Position numbers and translations under genes: made by a program
Assembly: GCA_910578715.1 (NCBI GenBank)
Contig: CAJTRL010000006.1
Location: forward strand, 1-64,000
Direction of reading: 5' to 3'
Source: an uncultured Lachnospiraceae bacterium
GTDB taxonomy: Bacteria; Bacillota; Clostridia; Lachnospirales; Lachnospiraceae
Length of the DNA stretch: 64,000 nt
Part shown: piece after piece, positions 51,755 through 59,270 of the stretch
Position numbering within the stretch: position 1 is the stretch's first letter
How the letters are laid out: each line of letters begins with the position of its first letter
Notes under the pieces: generated by a model
Database searches by the model: none
The model's input: the letters and a program-made list of their open reading frames with translations, nothing else
Told to the model about the DNA's origin: nothing

Positions 51755-52714
51755 TTAAAGATTAACTACATTACGGTTTTTTCCTTCCAGAAATGCCTCG
51801 ATATTTTTGACAATTTCCTCTATCAGACGAGTTCTCGACTCCACGCTGGCCCAGGACATGTGCGGAGTTACAATCAGCCGGGTGCTGTCCTTTATCTGAA
51901 ACAGCGGATTATTTCTTTCCATCGGCTCCTTTTCCAGTACATCGAGGCCTGCCGCCGCGATTTGGTCTTCCGTAAGCGCTTCATACAAAGCCTGTGTATC
52001 GACCACTGGGCCCCTTGCCACATTTATCAGAATTGTCGTTTTCTTCATCTTTTCAAAAGCCTCTTTATTAAAAAGATGCCTCGTCCTGTCGCTGAGCGGA
52101 CAGTGCAGCGACAAAATATCCGATTCCTGTAACAGCCTGTCGAACTCCACCCTTTCATAGTCCGTACAGGTGCTTTTCCCGGACGCGGAATAAAAAATAA
52201 TTTTACACCCAAAAGCCGAGGCCAGCTCCGCTACCTTATGCCCGATACTCCCCATTCCGACGATGCCCCATGTTTTACCGTTCAAATCGTGGAAAATTCT
52301 GTCAAAATGCGAAAACCTGTCCTGTGCGCTGTATGCTCCCGATTTTACATAATCGTCATAATACGCAATTTTCTCCGATAACATCATCGCCAGTAAAAGC
52401 GTATGCTGTGCTACTGCAGGCGTGCAGTAATTCACCACGTTGGCAACTTTGATGCCGCGGCTTTTACAGTAATCCAGGTCTACATTATCATAGCCCGTTG
52501 CTAACAGACAAATCAGACCGAGTTTCGACGCATTTTTCAAATTGCTCTCATTGAGCGGTGTCTTATTGGAAATGACGATTTCCGCATCGCCGATTCGTTC
52601 CGCCGCATTTTCCGCCGTCGAATTGGGATAATAAGTCACATCGCCAAATTTCTCAAAACAAGACACGTCGATATCCGTTCCCGCGCTGTTTCTTTCCAAA
52701 ACCACTAATTTCAT
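51755..52714 (-). CDS. D-2-hydroxyacid dehydrogenase
   Basis: This 319-residue NAD(P)-dependent dehydrogenase has GIVGMGSIGHKVAELASAFG for nucleotide binding and the catalytic Arg/Glu/His set in NVARGPVVDTQAL, LDVLEKEP and TPHMSW. Substrates in the family include glycerate, hydroxypyruvate and 2-oxoacids; the one used here cannot be told. Its ATG overlaps the upstream stop (ATGA), so it is coupled to the XRE-methyltransferase gene. Confidence 0.92.
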   Translation of the reverse strand: MKLVVLERNSAGTDIDVSCFEKFGDVTYYPNSTAENAAERIGDAEIVISNKTPLNESNLKNASKLGLICLLATGYDNVDLDYCKSRGIKVANVVNYCTPAVAQHTLLLAMMLSEKIAYYDDYVKSGAYSAQDRFSHFDRIFHDLNGKTWGIVGMGSIGHKVAELASAFGCKIIFYSASGKSTCTDYERVEFDRLLQESDILSLHCPLSDRTRHLFNKEAFEKMKKTTILINVARGPVVDTQALYEALTEDQIAAAGLDVLEKEPMERNNPLFQIKDSTRLIVTPHMSWASVESRTRLIEEIVKNIEAFLEGKNRNVVNL

Positions 52715-53934
52715 TCCCTTTTCCCATTCCTTTCTTTCAGCTCTCCAGACATGTTATCAAAGACAGTGCAAACTGATTCGAAAACAGCCGCCCGGACACT
52801 CTGCGATTCCCTTCGCGCCTTCCACCCATAACTGATGACAAGCCCGCGCCACTGCAGATAGGTCAGCTCTTCTTTGTTTTTCTCCACATAGGCCTGTATC
52901 TTGCGCTGTTTCCGGCAATAGTTTTCCGCTTCCTTCCTGTCCATGCCGTGGTTAATGAACTGCTGGATAATCCGCTCCTCCTCTTCCGCGCCGCATGCCT
53001 TTTCCCACTGTTTTTCCGCCAGCAGATTTCCGACATTTTCCGCATAATCCGCCATATCCGGCGTTACAAAGCAGACCCTGTCGTTTATCCTTACGCCGAC
53101 ATCGATAAGTCCTTCTTTTTTCATCATAACAGGCAGGCGGATTCCTATCGCATAGTCCCTGTCCTGACAGGCCAGCTCCTTGCTCCACATCTTCCGAAAA
53201 CCGCCGCGGGCACAAAGCTCCTGATAGTCCATCCCGTCTATGTAGAATCCATCATATTCAAATTCCCGGTTGACGTCAACTGCCGCCACAAGTCCGCCGC
53301 TTTTGGTCAGGGAAACCATTTTCTGCAAAAAAGCCTGTGCATTTCCGGCATGACGCAGCGCCGCCTGACTGACAACGAAATCATACTGTCTCTTAAAGCG
53401 GTATGTCCGGAAATCGTCACAGATAAATTCTCCCGGAAGCCCCAGCTCCCCGAACAGCCTTCTGCCTTCTTCCACCATATTCCGGCTGAAATCAATTCCC
53501 GTATAATGGCTTCCCTCCGGCAGAAACGGCATAATCATCTGCCCTACATATCCGAATCCGCAGCCACAGTCCAAAACCTGTACGGGCTTTTCGATTTTCC
53601 ACACCTTTTCTATCAGAAACTGCAGATAATCTTCGTTCCAGAAAGACTTCCGGCTCGCCTTAAGATAATTCAGCCGTGATTCCCAATAATCCTTTTCCCC
53701 GCTCCTGACAGGGATATATTCCTCACCGGGCAGCGGCTTTAATCCGAGAACTTCGTCCACCGTCACCTGAAAAAAATCCGCAATATCCGGGAGCAGAGAA
53801 ATATCCGGCATACAGATATCGTTTTCCCATTTACTGACCGTCTGTACCGATACGCCGAGCGCTTCCGCAAGCTCTTTCTGTCCGAGCTGTCTTCTTTTTC
53901 TAAGGTCAAAAATGCGCAGTTGAATCCTGGACAT
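52711..53934 (-). CDS. XRE-family HTH fused to SAM-dependent methyltransferase
   Basis: Residues 1-70 are a Cro/C1-type HTH (LRKRRQLGQKELAEALGVSVQTVSKWENDICMPDISLL). Residues about 115-260 are a class I methyltransferase with motif I VLDCGCGFGYVGQ and a GIDFSRNM acidic loop. About 140 C-terminal residues have no recognised family. The protein may methylate a small molecule while binding DNA, or sense SAM. The start at 53934 follows GGAGGAAAAGACAG. It overlaps the GNAT gene end by 29 bases and the dehydrogenase start by 4. Confidence 0.85.
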   Translation of the reverse strand: MSRIQLRIFDLRKRRQLGQKELAEALGVSVQTVSKWENDICMPDISLLPDIADFFQVTVDEVLGLKPLPGEEYIPVRSGEKDYWESRLNYLKASRKSFWNEDYLQFLIEKVWKIEKPVQVLDCGCGFGYVGQMIMPFLPEGSHYTGIDFSRNMVEEGRRLFGELGLPGEFICDDFRTYRFKRQYDFVVSQAALRHAGNAQAFLQKMVSLTKSGGLVAAVDVNREFEYDGFYIDGMDYQELCARGGFRKMWSKELACQDRDYAIGIRLPVMMKKEGLIDVGVRINDRVCFVTPDMADYAENVGNLLAEKQWEKACGAEEEERIIQQFINHGMDRKEAENYCRKQRKIQAYVEKNKEELTYLQWRGLVISYGWKARRESQSVRAAVFESVCTVFDNMSGELKERNGKRE

Positions 53935-54493
53935 CTGTCTTTTCCTCCGTTTTCTGTAACATTCCATTACCCGATTTTTCATCGGATTCCGGCAAAACGG
54001 CTCCTAATTCTCTGACATAACACATATGGTATTCCGTTGTGCCTTCCACCAGACCTTCGCGGCCGTCTGCGGCAAAACCATTCCTTTCATAAAACCGCTT
54101 CGCCGAAGCATTTTTTTTAAGCACCCACGCATACATTTTTTTCTTATGCCGTTTTACCGCCTCGTCAACCAAGTGCTCTAACAACATCCGCCCGATTCCC
54201 TGCCCCTTAAAAAAAGGCTCCACATAAAAACAGTATAACTCTATTTCATCCGTTGCGCCACCATTTGGACAATCTTTCCAGTTAATCATGCCTTTTACAA
54301 TACCGTCATCATAAACCAAAATATGTTCGAGCAGAGCCGGATTGCTCCGGTACTCATCGATAATATTCCCCACCTGTATCATATTGAACGAGCCGTTATC
54401 GTCCTGATAAATCGGGCGGTATGCAACCCGCTTTCCAAAAACCTCTATTTCCGCCAGCCGGGAAATATCTTTCGTCTGCGCTTTTCGTATCAT
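53906..54493 (-). CDS. GNAT family N-acetyltransferase
   Basis: This 195-residue protein has the acetyl-CoA binding motif GQGIGRMLLEHLVDEA and the C-terminal AKRFYERNGF of GNAT enzymes. The acceptor substrate is unknown. The start at 54493 is preferred because GAGGAGCGATACG precedes it. It heads a three-gene run with the XRE-methyltransferase and the dehydrogenase, all overlapping. Confidence 0.9.
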   Translation of the reverse strand: MIRKAQTKDISRLAEIEVFGKRVAYRPIYQDDNGSFNMIQVGNIIDEYRSNPALLEHILVYDDGIVKGMINWKDCPNGGATDEIELYCFYVEPFFKGQGIGRMLLEHLVDEAVKRHKKKMYAWVLKKNASAKRFYERNGFAADGREGLVEGTTEYHMCYVRELGAVLPESDEKSGNGMLQKTEEKTDVQDSTAHF

Positions 54494-54619
54494 CGTATCG
54501 CTCCTCACTATCACCGGAGACCACAAGCGGCCGGTGGTATTTTTCTGTTATATTCATTGTAGATAGAAATAAGGAAAAATCCAATCGCGCATTCGGAGAA
54601 TTTATTCGCATGTTTACAC

Positions 54620-54678
54620 CCATCTGTCTGCTTTAGCAGATACTCAAATCAATAGTTGAAAATTTTAATTTTCAACCT
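54620..54678. repeat. Hairpin-repeat family, locus 3
   Basis: CCCATCTGTCTGCTTTAGCA begins a unit nearly identical to that at 56911. It is followed by CTCAAATCAATA and the hairpin GTTGAAAATT / AATTTTCAAC (54655-54676). It lies upstream of the GNAT gene in the gap to the next gene. Confidence 0.75.
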
Positions 54679-54716
54679 TTAAGACTGGATATTAGAAAGG
54701 TTTAATCCCGGAATAT

Positions 54717-54749
54717 AAAAAGGCAGCGCCTGCTCTGGCGCTGTCCCTT
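54717..54749. terminator. Terminator between unknown gene and GNAT operon
   Basis: CAGCGCC / GGCGCTG, extended by one wobble and one GC pair, with a 6-base loop and flanking A-run / T-run. It is 40 bases after the stop of the 349-residue gene on the minus strand. Confidence 0.75.
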
Positions 54750-54789
54750 TTATGGTATATTTCGTTATCATCCGCAGTTTTCAAAGACA

Positions 54790-55839
54790 TTAAACACTGT
54801 AATCCACTTTCTTTCCGGCATTTTTCAGAATGGACTGGGCGTTGGAGAGTCTCGTCAGCAGTCTGCTATTCGGACGAAATGAACCCGTTATCCCTACAAT
54901 TGACAGGTACTGCCCATATGCCTTATCGACCGCTTTCTGGTCCCGCAAATCCACCCCGCCAAATATGCTTCTCAACGCCTCTATGGCTTCTTTGTTGGTT
55001 GCAGAAATATTCATGCCTCCTGTCGTACCACTTCTGACAGCGTGATATTTATCATTGCTGTCAATATAGGCGCCGTCACTTATAAGCACCTCCTGCTCCC
55101 TCAAAATGCAAGTGTCGAAATCCGCCGCAACGCTCTGACTTATAACCGTCCTCTGGTCCCATGTCAAATTTTCTTCTGCATAAGTATTGACTACATTATA
55201 TGCAAGGCCTATCAAAGCGTGGTCCAAATAATCCAGAGAACCATTGGGGAGCAGACTTCTCGCCTGTTGAATCACAGAACAGCACCCCTCGTATTCCTCT
55301 TTGCTGAATCGCACTCCTTCTATCAAAAAAAATGTATTATCGCCAGCATCCGGAAAACCTCTGTGTATAAAATCATAGCTGCTCAGTTTAATGTTCCGGG
55401 GCGTCTGCCGCTCCTTTTCCCGAAGCGCCTCTTCTTCCGCACGGGTAAGCGGCGTTAAACAATTTTTAAGTCCGAGTGCTTCTTTCTCCTTCTTGTATAC
55501 TTCAACATATTTATCGTAGTCTGCAATTTTTGTGGAAAAATACATCGCCTGGGACGGCTTCCGGTCCGCCATTTTTTCTTTTTCCCATATATTACGTATC
55601 TGGGCGTCCAATTCCTCAAGCGACCGTTTTTTATACGCTGATTTCTCAGATTCTTCCCTCTCCAGCCGCTCTTTCTCTAATTCTATCGCCCGCTTCTCTT
55701 CGTAATCATGCTCATAAGAATGAGCATGATTACGATATTCCGCATAATAATTATAATAGGCGTTCTGCGGGCTGTAGTCATTATAGGAGTTGAGGTATGA
55801 ATTGGGATTCGCGAGAATATTTTCAACTGACATAAACAT
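54790..55839 (-). CDS. Unknown protein behind a sigma-28-type promoter
   Basis: I do not recognise this 349-residue protein. It has a Tyr/Asn-rich N terminus (NSYLNSYNDYSPQNAYYNYY), a charged coiled-coil segment (about 48-90) and a mixed alpha/beta region from about 150 to 349. No signal peptide or membrane segment is visible. A GCCGATAT-type flagellar promoter lies about 100 bases upstream, so it is probably made with the late flagellar genes. A 16-bp palindrome at 55700-55735 encodes the HAHSYEHDY segment and is copied upstream at 56009-56044. GGAGGGCTGTTACA precedes the start, like the site of the autoinducer gene. Confidence 0.6.
   Translation of the reverse strand: MFMSVENILANPNSYLNSYNDYSPQNAYYNYYAEYRNHAHSYEHDYEEKRAIELEKERLEREESEKSAYKKRSLEELDAQIRNIWEKEKMADRKPSQAMYFSTKIADYDKYVEVYKKEKEALGLKNCLTPLTRAEEEALREKERQTPRNIKLSSYDFIHRGFPDAGDNTFFLIEGVRFSKEEYEGCCSVIQQARSLLPNGSLDYLDHALIGLAYNVVNTYAEENLTWDQRTVISQSVAADFDTCILREQEVLISDGAYIDSNDKYHAVRSGTTGGMNISATNKEAIEALRSIFGGVDLRDQKAVDKAYGQYLSIVGITGSFRPNSRLLTRLSNAQSILKNAGKKVDYSV
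55700..55735. repeat. 16-bp palindrome inside coding sequence
   Basis: TCGTAATCATGCTCAT and ATGAGCATGATTACGA pair perfectly around AAGA. The sequence lies within the open frame of the unknown gene and translates to a His/Tyr-rich stretch. An almost identical hairpin occurs 300 bases upstream at 56009-56044. Confidence 0.8.
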
Positions 55840-55935
55840 TGTAACAGCCCTCCTTTTTCAGAACACAATACCGAAACAATTTGAATACTAATACCCATTT
55901 CTTCTATTACTTGTCAGATATACTTCTGTTAATAT

Positions 55936-55962
55936 ATATCGGCATTTTTTATCGGAAAATTA
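55936..55962 (-). promoter_or_regulatory. Sigma-28 type promoter for unknown gene
   Basis: On the minus strand TAAT - N15 - GCCGATAT matches the flagellar consensus TAAA-N15-GCCGATAA at 10 of 12 positions with exact spacing. It lies about 95 bases before the start of the 349-residue gene. Confidence 0.72.
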
Positions 55963-56008
55963 TTGCGAAATAGTCATATTTACAAAAATGATGATTAATA
56001 CCTTAAAA

Positions 56009-56044
56009 TCGCAATCATGCTCACAGTAATGAGCATGATTGCGA
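56009..56044. repeat. Palindrome repeated from the coding region
   Basis: TCGCAATCATGCTCA and TGAGCATGATTGCGA pair perfectly over 15 bp around a 6-base loop. It is the same hairpin as 55700-55735 except for a compensated T-A to G-C pair, so both arms changed together. Confidence 0.8.
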
Positions 56045-56247
56045 ATAGAATCGAACAATAGAAAAATGCACTTTCAGATGGGAATCAGAAAATTCATAGA
56101 TAAGCCAATACAAATTAAAAAATAAAAAGGAAAAAGAAAAGTCAGAAAAATATTTCCTCAATACAAAACCGATGCACAATCATAAATAATGCCAATAATA
56201 CGACGGATTTCTTCTGTTTCCCTATACTTTAATCATCCCTTTCCTGT

Positions 56248-56826
56248 TTATTCTCTTTTGTTCTCAAACCTTTGCAGTTTCATATACCCCAATACGGCAC
56301 ATAAAACTTCCGCCGCAAATACGGACATTACTACGACTGCGCATCTGCTTTCCCCGAAAAGCAATGCAATCAGCATAGCAATAAACTCTGTTCCCGCTAT
56401 TATCTTCGTTTTTTTCCCAAAGCATGCTTTTTCTTTTTCACTGAGCAGCCTTTTCTCATTTCCTACCGGCGCTATTTTCCACAAAAGCATCAGACAGATA
56501 AAAGATATCGCCGCAATTATCCACTCCGCGCACCGGAAATATTTAATAACAAGAAATACCGCCAAAATTACCGCCACGGAAAATAACAGGCATCCTCTAC
56601 GCGTCCTCGCATGGAAGCCGCCCGCATATCTGCGAAGAGGCAGAAAGCCGATAACGAACAGAACGCTTTCCCAGAACAAACCCATTAACAGACCAAGCAG
56701 TATGGTTACTACTATACTGTTAAACAAGCTCTTGCCCTGCATCAGTCCGAATAAAGCGACTTCCTTTTCCTCCTCGCTCAACCAGTCGCAATCCTTTATC
56801 AGAGATTTTGTGGAAAATGTTTTCAT
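56248..56826 (-). CDS. agrB: AgrB-like autoinducer processing endopeptidase
   Basis: This 192-residue membrane protein of the accessory gene regulator B family has the catalytic His in RRYAGGFHA (about residue 75) and the catalytic Cys 7 residues later in RRGC, with five or six membrane segments. It cleaves the AgrD precursor and forms its thiolactone. It lies downstream of the precursor gene at 56996-57151 with hairpin repeats between. The start at 56826 follows GGGGGCAAAA. Confidence 0.92.
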   Translation of the reverse strand: MKTFSTKSLIKDCDWLSEEEKEVALFGLMQGKSLFNSIVVTILLGLLMGLFWESVLFVIGFLPLRRYAGGFHARTRRGCLLFSVAVILAVFLVIKYFRCAEWIIAAISFICLMLLWKIAPVGNEKRLLSEKEKACFGKKTKIIAGTEFIAMLIALLFGESRCAVVVMSVFAAEVLCAVLGYMKLQRFENKRE

Positions 56827-56840
56827 TTTTGCCCCCATGG

Positions 56841-57003
56841 GTCAAGCGAACATGCTCGCATGTTCATTTGGCCCTCAAATCAAGGTTGAAAGATTTTCTT
56901 TCAACCTTATTCCCATCTGTCTGCTTTAGCAGACACTCAGGCAAACGTGTCCGCATATTCATTTGACCTTCAATTCAAGGCTGAAACATTATCTTTCAGC
57001 CTT
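56841..57003. repeat. Hairpin-repeat family, locus 4 (between agrD and agrB)
   Basis: Two parallel copies lie either side of GTCTGC / GCAGAC (56919-56934). Each copy holds CATTTG(G/A)CC...CAA(G)G(T/C)TGAAA...TTTCA(A/G)CCTT; the hairpins are AAGGTTGAAAG / CTTTCAACCTT (56883-56908) and AAGGCTGAAA / TTTCAGCCTT (56978-57003). A further GAACATGC / GCATGTTC hairpin sits at 56848-56865. The last hairpin overlaps the agrD stop codon and could act as a partial terminator or RNA-stability element before agrB. Confidence 0.75.
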
Positions 57004-57151
57004 CCAGTTTGCTAAGCCTTTTAACGGAATCCGGTACTTCCGGCTGATAACCAACAAACGGACATGCTGTATTTGCTTCCGTCTTCGCCGCCTTATATGC
57101 GATTTTGACCATCAGCTTTGTGTAGATTTCTTTACATTTTTCGACATTCAT
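56996..57151 (-). CDS. agrD: AgrD-like cyclic lactone autoinducer peptide precursor
   Basis: This 51-residue frame is preceded by AAAGGAGGGCTGTAAA. It has an amphipathic basic N-terminal part (MNVEKCKEIYTKLMVKIAYK), then NTACPFVG and the charged tail YQPEVPDSVKRLSKLEG. Alignment with S. aureus AgrD (CDFIM followed by DEPEVP) places the ring at C30-P31-F32-V33-G34 and the AgrB cleavage site after G34. The N-terminal tail of the mature peptide cannot be fixed from sequence. A glycine at the ring end is unusual. It lies between agrC and agrB. Confidence 0.88.
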   Translation of the reverse strand: MNVEKCKEIYTKLMVKIAYKAAKTEANTACPFVGYQPEVPDSVKRLSKLEG

Positions 57152-57238
57152 TTTACAGCCCTCCTTTCGGCTCTATCGTATCATTTCTTACTGAAAAAAT
57201 CTCCCTGACCGCGAAAATGACATGCGTTTTCGCCGAAA

Positions 57239-58504
57239 TTAACACAAACTTTGTAAATACAGAATCACATCTACCTCGAACATCTCGTTATCATACCGTA
57301 TATCCAGTACACCGTGGTTTTTTTCTACGATATCCTTTACGTTTTTCAGTCCCATACCGTGATTTTTTCCATCCTTTTTGGTTGAAAAGAGCCGTCCCTC
57401 TTCTACGCGCAATTCACCGCAATACTGATTTGCTACATAAATAAATAGCATCCCCTTATCTTCTTCCATTCGAAATCTAAGTAGTTGCTCTTCTGTCCTC
57501 CCGGCGGCTTCGATAGCATTATCCAGTAAATTCCCAAGAATAACAGCCAGTTCAAAAGAATATTCATCCAGACTCCGCAGATTTTTAATTTCTATTTCTA
57601 CCTGTTTCAACGCATTGTTTGCCTTTTCCAGCATATAGTTCAAAAGACCGTCAATTTCTTTATTGCCAAAGTACACATATTCTTTCTCATTCGTCATCGC
57701 AGATTCCATTTTTTCCAAATACCGTATCGCTTCCTGTCCCTCGTTCCTGACCGCGAACCGCCGCAGCTCCTGTATATGATGACTCATATCATGCCGTAGA
57801 GAACGAACCTTTTCCTGTGTCCGTTCTATAACTTCTAACTGATTACTATATACTTTGACTTGTTGCTCCAGCATTTCTTTTTCATGTAATTCCTGATATA
57901 TACTTATATGTGTATGATACAAATAAAAAGCAAGAATATTGATACCAAGTATACCCAGACTCTCGCCAATCAGAAATCTCCGATTCTCAATTTCAACTGC
58001 ATTGAGAACATACAGCATTATAATTCCTAATATTGGTATCATTATAATAATATCCAGGCCCTTTATATATTCCTGTTTTGCCTCTTCGCCAAGCATTCGT
58101 TCGGCGATTAATTCACAAATCAGAATTAATAAATCCGTTACGATAGAAAATATCTGAGAAATTGAACCGTCCATCCTGCTTCCCGTAAAAAGAGAATACG
58201 CGGAAAAATCACATACCATATTAATACTATATATTAATATGGCTGTGAGTACCCTTTTACGATTGCTTCCTGCATACAAAAGCGTGACAAAATAAAAACA
58301 TGCCAAATTAGCAGCGATATTAATCAATGGCGTATTAAATGTAAGAAAAACTCCAATTGTAACAATATAGAAAAAAACATATCCTATAAACTCTATATAT
58401 TTTCTAACACGAAGGACTGGAAAGAATATTTTGACAAAACGCCAGCAGATATAAATACGAAAAAAATTTGTTATGGAAGCCAATATCATATTACCCAAAC
58501 TCAT
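57239..58504 (-). CDS. agrC: AgrC-like GHKL sensor histidine kinase
   Basis: This protein of about 421 residues has six membrane helices (to about 205), a coiled-coil, and a HATPase of the GHKL type: SLRHDMSHHIQEL with the phosphorylated His near 238, the N-box LLDNAIEAA and the G-box GMGLKNV. AgrC kinases sense the thiolactone peptide outside the cell. The start at 58504 lies 4 bases after the response-regulator stop with TAGGAAA before it. A hairpin (GCGAAAA / TTTTCGC, 57211-57233) follows the gene before agrD. Confidence 0.92.
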   Translation of the reverse strand: MSLGNMILASITNFFRIYICWRFVKIFFPVLRVRKYIEFIGYVFFYIVTIGVFLTFNTPLINIAANLACFYFVTLLYAGSNRKRVLTAILIYSINMVCDFSAYSLFTGSRMDGSISQIFSIVTDLLILICELIAERMLGEEAKQEYIKGLDIIIMIPILGIIMLYVLNAVEIENRRFLIGESLGILGINILAFYLYHTHISIYQELHEKEMLEQQVKVYSNQLEVIERTQEKVRSLRHDMSHHIQELRRFAVRNEGQEAIRYLEKMESAMTNEKEYVYFGNKEIDGLLNYMLEKANNALKQVEIEIKNLRSLDEYSFELAVILGNLLDNAIEAAGRTEEQLLRFRMEEDKGMLFIYVANQYCGELRVEEGRLFSTKKDGKNHGMGLKNVKDIVEKNHGVLDIRYDNEMFEVDVILYLQSLC

Positions 58505-58508
58505 TTTC

Positions 58509-59231
58509 CTACCACGCTTCCCTTTCTTTCCTGTCATGAATCAGCTTTTCGCGTACCATATTTTTATAAGGCCTGCTGATATTCAGTATTTTATCATTTA
58601 TCATACGAACATTGTCGTAGCTGTACTGTACAACACAATCCTGATTGATGATAAAAGATTTATGAATCTGAATAAAATGCGTCGGCAGTTTATGCAGCAT
58701 ATCTCTCAATTTTCCATAAAATTCCTTTTCCTCATGCGGCGTCACAATCCGTACTTTCTTATCATCACTGTACAAATAAAGAATGTCGTCGCATGCCTGT
58801 CTGTAATACTTGTTTCCCGTCTGATACTCCAGAAAAACTCTCCGGCCTTCCATACTTTTCAGAAAAGTACGAAAGACTCTTTTTACTTCATCCCGGGCAA
58901 GCGGTTTTATCAGAAAATCCATGGGCTGGAAGCGGAAGAGCTGCATCGCATATCCGGTATGCCAGGAAATATAGACTATCGCCGTTTTTCCGTTCTCCAG
59001 TTTATCCCGGATAAATGCCCCGGCATCCACACCGCTTAAACCCGGCAGCTCAATATCGAGAAAGAGCAGGTCGCAGACGTTCCCGGCATCGAAATAAGCG
59101 CATAAATCCTCACCGGAATACCATGTCTGCAGCACAAATTCTTCCTGAAACTCTGCCAGGATTTCTTCCGTCATTCCGCCAAGCTCTTCGCAGACGCTTT
59201 TATCGTCATCGCAAATTCCTATACGGTACAT
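58509..59231 (-). CDS. agrA: AgrA-like LytTR response regulator
   Basis: This 240-residue protein has a receiver domain with the acidic pocket ICDDD, the phosphorylated Asp in LLFLDIELPG, and the K in FLIKPL. It is followed by a LytTR DNA-binding domain (IHKSFIINQDCV...). It should be phosphorylated by the neighbouring AgrC-like kinase and act on direct repeats upstream of target genes. The start at 59231 follows GAGGTGTGGCG. It lies only 39 bases from the methyltransferase stop, so it may be transcribed from within or upstream of that gene. Confidence 0.92.
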   Translation of the reverse strand: MYRIGICDDDKSVCEELGGMTEEILAEFQEEFVLQTWYSGEDLCAYFDAGNVCDLLFLDIELPGLSGVDAGAFIRDKLENGKTAIVYISWHTGYAMQLFRFQPMDFLIKPLARDEVKRVFRTFLKSMEGRRVFLEYQTGNKYYRQACDDILYLYSDDKKVRIVTPHEEKEFYGKLRDMLHKLPTHFIQIHKSFIINQDCVVQYSYDNVRMINDKILNISRPYKNMVREKLIHDRKEREAW

Positions 59232-59270
59232 CGCCACACCTCGTATCTGCTGGTTTTTACTGTCCTTATT

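Larger units (their letters stand above)
55840..56247. other. Gene-free interval between unknown gene and agrB
   Basis: About 400 AT-rich bases hold no supported gene. They contain the sigma-28-type promoter at 55936-55962 and the hairpin at 56009-56044. The part nearest agrB (56045-56247) shows no terminator or other feature that I can support. Confidence 0.5.
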
